DNA of 64,000 nucleotides from CADEFQ01 sp050249415 (lineage in GTDB: Bacteria > Pseudomonadota > Gammaproteobacteria > Steroidobacterales > Steroidobacteraceae), in assembly GCA_050249415.1 (NCBI GenBank), contig JBFWQO010000013.1, positions 49,448 through 113,447 on the forward strand, given 5' to 3'. This document shows, piece by piece, positions 8,663-16,128 of the stretch. A program made the position numbers and the translations under genes. The notes beneath the pieces were generated by a model, which searched no databases, was not told where the DNA came from, and worked only from the letters and a program-made list of their open reading frames with translations. The number at the start of each line of letters is the position of its first letter. Position 1 is the first letter of the stretch.

Positions 8663-10074
8663 GCGCCCGGTCGGATACCGTATTCGCCGCGCCCCGCGAC
8701 AGCGCGCCGGACCTCACCCGCGTGGTCCCACCGGTCGGCCTCGCCTCCCTGACCCGGGGCTGGCTGTGGCTCGGCCTCTCGTCGCTCGCCGGCTCGGGTG
8801 TGTTCGCGGTCCTGCTGGTGCTGTCCCGTACGCCGCAGGTGAACGAGTGGCTGCCGGTCGCGGAGTTCTTTCGCGTCGCCCTGATCGTGCACGTGAATCT
8901 CTCGGTGCTCGTGTGGTTCGTCGCGCTCGCCGGCATTCTCTGGTCGATGACGGGTTCGTCGCGCGCGCCGGGTCTCGCGTGGCTGGCCTTGTGCCTGTGC
9001 GCAGCGGGCACCGCGCTGATGGCGCTCGCGCCGTTCACGGGCTCGGGCCAGCCGATCGCGGCGAACTACGTGCCGGTGCTCGACGGGCCCGCGTTCATCG
9101 CCGGCCTCGCGGTGTTCGGCCTTGGAAGCGCAGCGCTCGTGTTGCGTGGCCTCATTGCGGCGCGACCGATCGGGCCGACCCAGACCGAGGACGGCGCGAT
9201 GCGCTTCGGTCTCGTCGCGAGCCTGGTCGCCGCCGCCGTCGCGGTGCTGGCATTCGGCGCGTCCTGGTGGCTCACGCCGCGCTCGCTCGATGCGCAGACG
9301 TACTACGAGATCCTGTTCTGGGGCGGGGGCCACGCGCTGCAGTTCGTGTGGACGCTGCTGATGCTGGTCGGCTGGCTGTGGCTGGCGCGCGCCTGCGGCG
9401 CGCGGCTGTCGCTGAGCCCACGGTTGACGGTGCTGCTGCTCGCGCTGGCGCTCGCGAGCGTGTTCGTCACGCCCTACGCCTATTTCGCCGCGGATGTCAC
9501 CTCCGTCGAGTTCCGCCTGTTCAACACCTGGGCCATGCGACTCGGCGGCGGCATCGCGATCGTGCCGATCGCGCTCGCGGTCGTGTCCGGGCTGCTGCGC
9601 GCCGACACGTCGCGGCACGCCACCGCAGCGCCGCTGCGCGCGGCGCTGATCGCCTCGATCGTGCTCTTCGGGGCGGGCGGCGTGATCGGCGCCTTCATCG
9701 GCGGCAGCGACGTACGTATCCCCGCGCACTATCACGGCTGCATCGTCGGCGTGACGCTCGCGCTGATGGGCCTCGTCTACATGCTGCTGCCGAGGCTCGG
9801 CTATGGTGCGCCGGCGAGCCGCCTCGCCTTCTGGCAGCCGGTGCTCTACGGCGCGGGCCAGTTGCTGCACATCATCGGTCTCGTCTGGTCGGGCGGCTAC
9901 GGCGTGCAGCGCAAGGTGGCCGGCGCCGAGCAGGTCTTGCGCAGCACCGCGGAGGTCGCGGGGATGGGCCTGATGGGGCTCGGCGGCCTCATCGCGATCA
10001 TCGGCGGACTGCTGTTCGTCGTGGTCGTGGCGAGGGCCATGCGCACGCGGCCGCCCGTCGGGGCCCCACGATGA
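8659..10074 (+). CDS. second heme-copper-like subunit I lacking the CuB His pair
   Basis: A 471-residue polytopic protein of the heme-copper superfamily. It keeps the low-spin heme His (LIVHVNLSVLVWF), one CuB-type His (H225 in WGGGHALQFVW) and the HxH pair (H357/H359 in IPAHYHGCIVG). The His-His pair is missing: at the same 49-residue distance from the helix VI His where the upstream paralog has H280-H281, this protein has A274-Y275 (PYAYFAAD versus SAHHLLAD). A normal binuclear heme-copper centre cannot form. It may be an electron-transfer or sensor subunit, or hold a different metal site. Starts and stops overlap both neighbours by 4 bp. Confidence 0.82.
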   Translation: MSARSDTVFAAPRDSAPDLTRVVPPVGLASLTRGWLWLGLSSLAGSGVFAVLLVLSRTPQVNEWLPVAEFFRVALIVHVNLSVLVWFVALAGILWSMTGSSRAPGLAWLALCLCAAGTALMALAPFTGSGQPIAANYVPVLDGPAFIAGLAVFGLGSAALVLRGLIAARPIGPTQTEDGAMRFGLVASLVAAAVAVLAFGASWWLTPRSLDAQTYYEILFWGGGHALQFVWTLLMLVGWLWLARACGARLSLSPRLTVLLLALALASVFVTPYAYFAADVTSVEFRLFNTWAMRLGGGIAIVPIALAVVSGLLRADTSRHATAAPLRAALIASIVLFGAGGVIGAFIGGSDVRIPAHYHGCIVGVTLALMGLVYMLLPRLGYGAPASRLAFWQPVLYGAGQLLHIIGLVWSGGYGVQRKVAGAEQVLRSTAEVAGMGLMGLGGLIAIIGGLLFVVVVARAMRTRPPVGAPR

Positions 10075-11987
10075 TCAGGGCCCTGCAGGGCCTGATCCGC
10101 TGGTTGTTCATGCATGCGGAGGCGGTGTTCAACCGGGCCTTCGGCGACCGCCTCAACCCGCTGTACTACCTCGGCGCGATCACCTTCTTCCTGTTCTGGA
10201 TCGCATCGATCACGGGCCTCTATCTCTACGCGTTCTTCGACACGGCGGTCACCGGCGCCTACGCCTCGGTCGAGTCGCTGACCCATGCGCAGCCGTATGT
10301 CGGCGGCATCATGCGCAGCGTGCACCGCTATGCCTCCGACGGCATGGTGGTCCTGATGTTCGTGCACATGCTGCGCTATTTCGCATTCGACCGGCTGCGC
10401 GGCTTTCGCTGGTTCGCCTGGGTCACGGGGGTCGTGCTCATCTGGTTCGTGTACATCAGCGGAGTCGGCGGCTACATGCTGCCCTGGGACCGACTCGCGC
10501 AGTTCGTCACGGTCGCGAGTTTCGAGTGGCTCGACTGGCTCCCGGGCATCGACGGCAGCCTGATCCGCAATGTCATCTACCCGGAGAGCGTCAACGATCG
10601 CTTTTTCTCGCTGCTCGCCTTCATGCACATCGGCGCGCCGCTGCTGACACTGCTCCTGATGTGGGTGCACATCCAGCGCGTGCCCAAGGCCGATACCCAG
10701 CCGCCGCGGCCGATCGCGCTCGGCGTCCTCGCGACGCTCGTACTGCTTGCGCTGCTGCAGCCGGTGCTGAGCCAGGGCGGTCCGGCCGATCTGGCCGTCG
10801 CCGTGAACGACATAGCGCTCGACTGGTTCTACCTCGCGCTGTTTCCGCTCGTCTATTCATGGCCGTTGCGGGAGACCTGGGCACTGGTCCTCGGCGTCAC
10901 GCTGCTGCTCGCGATACTGCCCTGGCTGCGCCTGCGGCGCGGCGGTCGCAGGCCCCACGTGCACATCGAAATGCATCCCGGGCCGCGCCGTATCACCGCG
11001 CTGCCGGGCGAAACCATCCTCGAGGCGGGCCTGCGCGCGGGGCTGGCGCTGCCGTACGAATGCCGCAACGGCGGCTGCCAGGTGTGCGTGTGCACGGTGA
11101 TGCAGGGCGAGGTCGATCACGGCATGTACCAGCCCGACGCGCTGACGGATGCCATGCGCGCGAACGGCAAGGCGCTGATGTGCTGTGCGACGGCGCTCGG
11201 CGACGTCGCGATCGAAGTCGACGTCGAGTCCATCGACCCCGGCGGAATGGCGCCGGTGCTGCAGCGAAATGCCCGTATCGAGCAGATGCGCCTGCTCAGC
11301 GACGACGTCATGGAGATCCGCTTGTCGCTGCCTGGCGGTGAGCGGATCGACTTCGGTGCGGGGCAGTACCTCAACATCGTGCTGGAGGACGGCGAGCGCC
11401 GCGCCTACTCGTTCGCCAATGCGCCGCACGACAACGAGTTCATCGAGTTGCAGGTCAAGCTGATTCCCGGTGGCCGGTTCTCCCCGCGGGTGTTCACATC
11501 GCTCGAAGTGGGCGACACGCTGGCCATCGAAGGGCCGTTCGGCCGCTTCACGCTGCGCCCGGGCGAGCGGCCGATCCTGCTCGTGGCCACATCCACGGGC
11601 TTTGCGCCGATCAAGAGCATCGTCGAGGATGCGCTGCGCCGTGGTGTGCGGCGCCCGATGCGCCTGTACTGGGGCGTGCGCTTTCGCGGTGACCTCTATC
11701 AGCTCGACCTGTGCGAGCGGTGGGAGCGCGAGCACCCCGACTTCAGGTTCATTCCGGTGCTTTCCCGGCCGGAGGACAGCGGGTGGACCGGTCGCACGGG
11801 CCACGTGGATACCGCCATCCTCGAGGATTTCCCGAACCTGCAGGGCTATGAAGTGTACGTCTGTGGTTCGGTGCAGCTCGTGCGCGGCGCGGTGCCCGCG
11901 TTCCTGGCGCGTGGCCTCAGCGAGAACGCCTGCTTCACCGATACTTTCACTCCTGTGTCCGCCACGGTGGCGCCGGAGTCGTCCTGA
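10071..11987 (+). CDS. diheme cytochrome b fused to 2Fe-2S ferredoxin and FAD/NAD(P) reductase
   Basis: A 638-residue fusion. Residues 1-290 resemble the N-terminal part of cytochrome b/b6: H85 and H99, and H186 and H200, are each 14 apart, as for two stacked b hemes. Residues about 295-385 form a plant-type ferredoxin (C331, C336, C339 in YECRNGGCQVC and a Cys in ALMCCA). Residues about 400-625 form a ferredoxin-reductase module with the FAD motif RAYS and a nucleotide stretch LLVATSTGFAP. The order suggests cytosolic NAD(P)H, FAD, 2Fe-2S, b hemes, then quinone or the heme-copper partners. It is the last gene of the operon. Confidence 0.88.
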   Translation: MIRALQGLIRWLFMHAEAVFNRAFGDRLNPLYYLGAITFFLFWIASITGLYLYAFFDTAVTGAYASVESLTHAQPYVGGIMRSVHRYASDGMVVLMFVHMLRYFAFDRLRGFRWFAWVTGVVLIWFVYISGVGGYMLPWDRLAQFVTVASFEWLDWLPGIDGSLIRNVIYPESVNDRFFSLLAFMHIGAPLLTLLLMWVHIQRVPKADTQPPRPIALGVLATLVLLALLQPVLSQGGPADLAVAVNDIALDWFYLALFPLVYSWPLRETWALVLGVTLLLAILPWLRLRRGGRRPHVHIEMHPGPRRITALPGETILEAGLRAGLALPYECRNGGCQVCVCTVMQGEVDHGMYQPDALTDAMRANGKALMCCATALGDVAIEVDVESIDPGGMAPVLQRNARIEQMRLLSDDVMEIRLSLPGGERIDFGAGQYLNIVLEDGERRAYSFANAPHDNEFIELQVKLIPGGRFSPRVFTSLEVGDTLAIEGPFGRFTLRPGERPILLVATSTGFAPIKSIVEDALRRGVRRPMRLYWGVRFRGDLYQLDLCERWEREHPDFRFIPVLSRPEDSGWTGRTGHVDTAILEDFPNLQGYEVYVCGSVQLVRGAVPAFLARGLSENACFTDTFTPVSATVAPESS

Positions 11988-12012
11988 GCCGTTCCATGAT
12001 GGCTGCCGCGCT

Positions 12013-12987
12013 TCAAGGGCAGTGTGTTCCTGCCTCGGGCGGCCGCGCATGGATCTCGTCCGCGGTCGCATCGACCGCCGCGGCGAGCATAGTTCCGCGC
12101 GCGTGCGCGCGCGCCACGGCAATCTCGGCCAGCGCGGCGTCGCGACAACCGCGCTGCGACAGCAGCTCCGCGTAGTTGTTGCGCGCAGCGACGTCGTCGG
12201 GCGCACGCCGCAGGAGTTCACGCAGCGCGTCTTCGGCGCCTGCGCGATCGCCCTGCGCGAGCAGCATGTTGGCGGCGCCGAACCGCAGCAGCGATGCGTC
12301 GGGCCAGCGCGCGATGCCCGCGACATAGGCACGCAAGGCCGCTGCCCCGTCGATGCGCTCGAAATCGGCGACCGCCGCGGCGTAGCCCGGGGCGCGCGCC
12401 GTTCGCGGCACATCGCCCGGGCGCAGCGCGATGAATCCCCATTGATGCGCGCGCCCCCAGGCACCGAGGAAGCGCCGCAGTGACAGGCGCGCGCGTCGGG
12501 TCGTGCCCGATCGCAGCAGCACGCGCCCGGCGTCGCGCTCGTAGCCGACCACGACCGCGTAATGCCAGATCGGCCAGGCGTCGATGCCGAGGTTCAGCAG
12601 TACCAGTACGGGGCGCCCTTCGGCGAGCAGGCGCGCCAGTGCATCGAACCGGGGTTCGATGACGTAGGCGATGCGATGCCGCTGTCGTGCCGCCGCCAGC
12701 ATCTCGGTCTGGAGACTGCCCTTGCGGGCGGGGATGTAGACTGCATCGACGAGATCCGCGGGCGTGACGTGGACATCGCTCGCACCGAGAAGGGTGGCCA
12801 GTGCGGCCGGGCCGCACTGGTATTCGTCCTGGGGGAAAAACGGGGTTGCCGCGAGATCGACGCGGGGCGGGATATCGGCGGGCCACGACGCCGATGCGCC
12901 GGGCCCGCCGGGTCGTCCAGGCAGCACGCCGCAGCCGCTCGCGAGGAGCGCAAAGGCGAGCGCGGTCGCGCCGCCGATGCGGAGCAT
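12013..12987 (-). CDS. PA2778-family C39-like cysteine peptidase lipoprotein with TPR tail
   Basis: A 324-residue lipoprotein (lipobox LLASGC near residue 19). The papain-like C39 fold has the Cys in DEYQCGPAALATLL and the His in PIWHYAVVVGY, as in bacteriocin-leader peptidases. From about residue 200 it has TPR-like helices (GAANMLLAQGDRAGAEDALREL). This matches the PA2778 family, which travels with PA2779-type proteins; the partner starts upstream, 16 bp away on the same strand. Cellular substrate is unknown. It converges with the respiratory operon. Confidence 0.85.
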   Translation of the reverse strand: MLRIGGATALAFALLASGCGVLPGRPGGPGASASWPADIPPRVDLAATPFFPQDEYQCGPAALATLLGASDVHVTPADLVDAVYIPARKGSLQTEMLAAARQRHRIAYVIEPRFDALARLLAEGRPVLVLLNLGIDAWPIWHYAVVVGYERDAGRVLLRSGTTRRARLSLRRFLGAWGRAHQWGFIALRPGDVPRTARAPGYAAAVADFERIDGAAALRAYVAGIARWPDASLLRFGAANMLLAQGDRAGAEDALRELLRRAPDDVAARNNYAELLSQRGCRDAALAEIAVARAHARGTMLAAAVDATADEIHARPPEAGTHCP

Positions 12988-13003
12988 GGCTCGGCGGGCC
13001 GTG

Positions 13004-13384
13004 TCAGGCCTTCTTGAAAATATCGATGACGCCGGTGAACTCGAGGATCATCAGGACGACGAACACGATGCCGATCACGGCGAGCACGTCACCGCCGGCC
13101 GGCGCCTGCCCGAGCCGGGTCGCGAAGTTCGCGAGCTCCGTGTCGGTCAGCGCGGCCGCGCGATCGTGGGCCGCCTGTGGTTCGACGCCGAGCGCGGTGA
13201 GGCGCTGCTGGACATCCGCGCGGGCGAGTACGCTATCGACACGCGCGAGGTTCTCGGCACGCTGGGTGGCTGCCACGGCGGCTGTCGTGCCGATCATCGC
13301 AGCGTGCGCGGGCGCCGGCACGACGGCAGCCATGAATGCGGCCAGGGTCAGGGCGACGACGCCACGGCGAAAGGACATGATCAT
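13004..13384 (-). CDS. PA2779-family small secreted/membrane protein
   Basis: A 126-residue protein with a signal peptide (cleavage after APAHA), a helical middle (DVQQRLTALGVEPQAA, ending LTDTELANFATRLG) and a C-terminal TM helix (VLAVIGIVFVVLMILEF) followed by DIFKKA. This is the architecture of the PA2779 family, found next to PA2778 peptidases. Start at 13384 is preferred because AAGGAG lies 5 nt upstream; the ATG at 13378 is the alternative. It may be the peptidase substrate or partner; this is inference from the conserved pairing. Confidence 0.82.
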   Translation of the reverse strand: MIMSFRRGVVALTLAAFMAAVVPAPAHAAMIGTTAAVAATQRAENLARVDSVLARADVQQRLTALGVEPQAAHDRAAALTDTELANFATRLGQAPAGGDVLAVIGIVFVVLMILEFTGVIDIFKKA

Positions 13385-13504
13385 GGGGTCTCCTTGCAAG
13401 TGCGCGCACAACGCGCCGCGCAGTCTAGGCGGAAGCGAGAGGGCGCCACAAGTCGGCTCGTGGCGCCGCCCGCGCAGGACAATCTCCGCAGGGAAGCGGC
13501 ACCG

Positions 13505-14728
13505 ATGAGCGACCTGTCGGTTCTCCTCGAGATGACGCGCGTACGCGCCGGCCGCTGGCCCGCGGGTACGGATCCGGACTACGAGCCGGTGCCGATGCCG
13601 GTACCGCGGCGGCGCGGCACCGCCACGGCGCCGGAAGGTGGGGGCGGCACGGTCGTCGTGCGCGCCACGATCGCGCGCGAGAGGGTGCCCGAACTGCGGG
13701 CGCATCGCGACGTCGTGGCGGTCTGGTCGGACCCCCGGATTGCGCCGGTGCCGGCAACGGGCGGGCCTGGCGAGGGTGTCGATTGCACGCCGCAGGTCCC
13801 GACGGGTGACGCGGCGGCCGTTGCCCGCTCGCTCGGCGCCGACCGCGTGTGGCAGGAAGGCGGGAACCGCGGCAGCGGCGCCGTCATCGGCATCGTCGAC
13901 GGCGGCATCGACGGCGCCCGGTTTCCGGTGATCGGGGGCTGGTCGCCGGATCCGGAGGCGCCGCCCGGTGACCCGCGCGTCGCATGGGAAGGCCACGGCA
14001 ACATGTGCGCGTTCGATGCGCGCATCGCCTGTCCGGAGGCGCAGTTCCACGACTATTCGATCGGCAAGACCGCGCCGGGTGCCGGCATCGACGCGCTCCT
14101 GTCGAGCGCACTGCAATCCTTCCATCGAGCGCTCGTGCAGTACGGGGCCGACGGCACACCGCAGGTCCTGTCCAACAGCTGGGGCCTCTACCAGGAATCG
14201 TGGGATCCGTTCCCGCCCGGAGACCCCGCGAACTACACACGTAATCCCGACCATGTGTTCACGCGCAAGCTCGTCGAACTGCTCGATGCGGGGCTCCTCG
14301 TCACCTTCGCGGCCGGCAACTGCGGTGGCGTGTGCGCCGATCCGCGCTGCGACGCCGACCAGGGCCCGGGCCGCGGGATCTGGGGAGCGAGCGGCCACGA
14401 GCGCTCGATCTGCGTGGGCGCGGTGAACCTGCGCCGCGAGTGGATCGGGTACAGCTCCGAAGGGCCCGCGGCGCTCTCGCAGCAGAAGCCCGATGTCTGC
14501 GGCTACAGCCATTTTGCCGGCTGGTTCCCGAGCGATACGGGCACTTCGGCGGCGTGTCCGGTGATCGCCGGTGCCCTCGCGCTGCTCGCGCGACGCCCCG
14601 GCCTCACGCAGGATCGTGCACGTGCGGTGCTGCGCGCCACGACGGGCGCCCGTGGCTGGGATGCGCGCCTCGGCGCGGGTATCGCCGATGCCTACGCCGC
14701 GTGGGCTGCGCTCGCCACGGGTTCGTGA
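13505..14728 (+). CDS. cytoplasmic-type S8 subtilisin-like peptidase
   Basis: A 407-residue serine peptidase with the S8 triad: D132 (GIVDGGIDG), H164 (WEGHGNMCA), S348 (DTGTSAACP), and the oxyanion Asn in FAAGNCGG. No signal peptide or TM segment is visible, so it probably acts in the cytoplasm or leaves by another route. Residues about 25-83 look like an N-terminal prodomain (DYEPVP, a central strand VVVRATI, then HRDVVAVWSDPRI). The Cys content (CGGVCADPRCD) is high for an intracellular subtilase. The next gene overlaps by one base and resembles the prodomain. Confidence 0.85.
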   Translation: MSDLSVLLEMTRVRAGRWPAGTDPDYEPVPMPVPRRRGTATAPEGGGGTVVVRATIARERVPELRAHRDVVAVWSDPRIAPVPATGGPGEGVDCTPQVPTGDAAAVARSLGADRVWQEGGNRGSGAVIGIVDGGIDGARFPVIGGWSPDPEAPPGDPRVAWEGHGNMCAFDARIACPEAQFHDYSIGKTAPGAGIDALLSSALQSFHRALVQYGADGTPQVLSNSWGLYQESWDPFPPGDPANYTRNPDHVFTRKLVELLDAGLLVTFAAGNCGGVCADPRCDADQGPGRGIWGASGHERSICVGAVNLRREWIGYSSEGPAALSQQKPDVCGYSHFAGWFPSDTGTSAACPVIAGALALLARRPGLTQDRARAVLRATTGARGWDARLGAGIADAYAAWAALATGS

Positions 14729-14973
14729 TGCGCACCGTGCAGCTCGAATTCGCCGCCGGTCACGAAGCGCCTGCGATCGCAGCGCAGCTGGAGGCCGCGG
14801 GCGTCTCGATCCTTCCGGGCTACGAGCCGGTTCCGGTGCGCCGTGGGAGCGCGGCACCGGCCAGCCTCGTCGTGACCGTGCTCGTGCCGTCGGGAGTCCC
14901 GCTCGATCGCTTGCGCGCCATTCCCGGGGTGCTGGGCGTCAGCGGCGACGTGCGGATCGGGCCGCTGAAGTGA
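14728..14973 (+). CDS. free-standing propeptide-like (I9-like) partner of the subtilase
   Basis: An 81-residue protein whose ATG shares one base with the peptidase stop. It can be laid over the prodomain region of the peptidase: PGYEPVPVRRGS versus PDYEPVPMPVPRR, SLVVTVLV versus TVVVRATI, and IPGVLGVSGDVRIGP versus HRDVVAVWSDPRIAP. The pattern (strand, helix with leucines, strand ending in an R-I-x-P tail) is that of I9-type propeptides. It is likely a separate inhibitor or folding helper. Homology is judged by eye. Confidence 0.7.
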   Translation: MRTVQLEFAAGHEAPAIAAQLEAAGVSILPGYEPVPVRRGSAAPASLVVTVLVPSGVPLDRLRAIPGVLGVSGDVRIGPLK

Positions 14974-15056
14974 TTTTCCCGCGGCATGCCGCCGAATCTG
15001 TATTTTCCCATGACAACGGCGTACAACAGCCTGCGTTGCAACCAGAGGGAACTGCC

Positions 15057-15560
15057 ATGCACAGACTTGCGAGAGCTGCACTCGTCGCAGCAGGCCTGCT
15101 GGCGGTCGTCGGATGCACGCCATCCGCGCCGAACGCCGGCAATACCAAGGCGGACGAAGACACGATGCGCCGTGGCACCGAGGCGTGGATAGGCGCTTAT
15201 TCGAAAGGCGACGTCGACGCGATCATGGCGCTGTACACGAGCGATGCGGTCGTGATGCCGCCGGGTGCGCACGCGACCACCACTCCCGAGGCGCTGCGGG
15301 ACTTCCTGACCACCGACATTGCCACCTCGGCCGGCACGACACTCGAGCTCGGCGACAGCACGGCCGGCGTCTCGGGCGACCTCGGCTGGCACGCAGGCGC
15401 CTTCGCCGTGAAAAATTCGGCGGGCGAAACCGTCAACACCGGCAAGTACCTCGAGGTATGGCGCCGGACGAACGGCAAGTGGCTGATCGTGCGCGACATG
15501 TGGAACCTGGATGCCGCGCCGGGCTCCATGGCCGCCCCGGTGACGTCTCCCACGAGCTGA
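15057..15560 (+). CDS. NTF2-like (SnoaL/DUF4440) lipoprotein
   Basis: A 167-residue lipoprotein (lipobox AVVGC) with an NTF2-like cone domain: ADEDTMRRGTEAWIGAYSKG, then DVDAIMALYTSDAVVMPPG, ending YLEVWRRTNGKWLIVRDMWN. These are DUF4440 family hallmarks. Function is unknown; such domains bind small hydrophobic molecules or act as isomerases. The ATG is preceded by AGAGGGA at 7 nt. It converges with another NTF2-like gene. Confidence 0.82.
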   Translation: MHRLARAALVAAGLLAVVGCTPSAPNAGNTKADEDTMRRGTEAWIGAYSKGDVDAIMALYTSDAVVMPPGAHATTTPEALRDFLTTDIATSAGTTLELGDSTAGVSGDLGWHAGAFAVKNSAGETVNTGKYLEVWRRTNGKWLIVRDMWNLDAAPGSMAAPVTSPTS

Positions 15561-15564
15561 CGCC

Positions 15565-16116
15565 TCAATGCGCGGCGGCGCCCGCCTTGCGCGTGGGTGC
15601 CATGGACGTGTGCAAGTGGCGGATGCGCCATTGTCCGGCCGCCTGGCTGAGTACGGCCGTGCCGGTGCCGGTCATCGACACGCGATGCCGCCCACCCTCG
15701 AACCGGGCACTGCGCACGGTCACGTCGAACGCCCAGGCATAGGTCGCATAGGCGAGATCGCCGACGATGAAGGGGCGCACATCGCTGATGCGATAGGACG
15801 GCTGCTCGAACAGTGCCATCTCCGGCGCGAGATGTTCGCGGTAGCTCTGCCAGCCGTGGTCGACATGGCTGCCCTCGAAGTAGGTGAAGGCGCTTTCATC
15901 GGCGATGAGCGGGCGCACGGCCTCGAGTTCGTTGACGCTGAGCGCCGTGGCGTATTGGCCCAGTACTGCGGCGACCGCGAGCGCGCTGCCGGTGAGCGGC
16001 GCGCCGGCCGGGGAGGCATGCGTTTCGCCCTCATGGGCGCATACCGCGCCGGCGAGCAGCAGTGAGGCGCCGAAGCAGGCGGCGATCCGGCGGACAGCAG
16101 GCAGTCTGGAGTTCAT
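15565..16116 (-). CDS. secreted NTF2-like (DUF4440) protein
   Basis: A 183-residue protein with a signal peptide (LLLAGAVCA, with Ala-His after). The NTF2-like domain runs from about residue 45 (LGQYATALSVNELEAVRPLIADESAFTY) to the C-terminal QAAGQWRIRHLHTSM strand. His-rich ends (AHEGETHAS) could bind metal. It starts 12 bp after the amidohydrolase stop and is probably co-transcribed with it. Function unknown. It is only distantly like the convergent neighbour. Confidence 0.8.
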   Translation of the reverse strand: MNSRLPAVRRIAACFGASLLLAGAVCAHEGETHASPAGAPLTGSALAVAAVLGQYATALSVNELEAVRPLIADESAFTYFEGSHVDHGWQSYREHLAPEMALFEQPSYRISDVRPFIVGDLAYATYAWAFDVTVRSARFEGGRHRVSMTGTGTAVLSQAAGQWRIRHLHTSMAPTRKAGAAAH

Positions 16117-16128
16117 CGTGTGCTCCGG

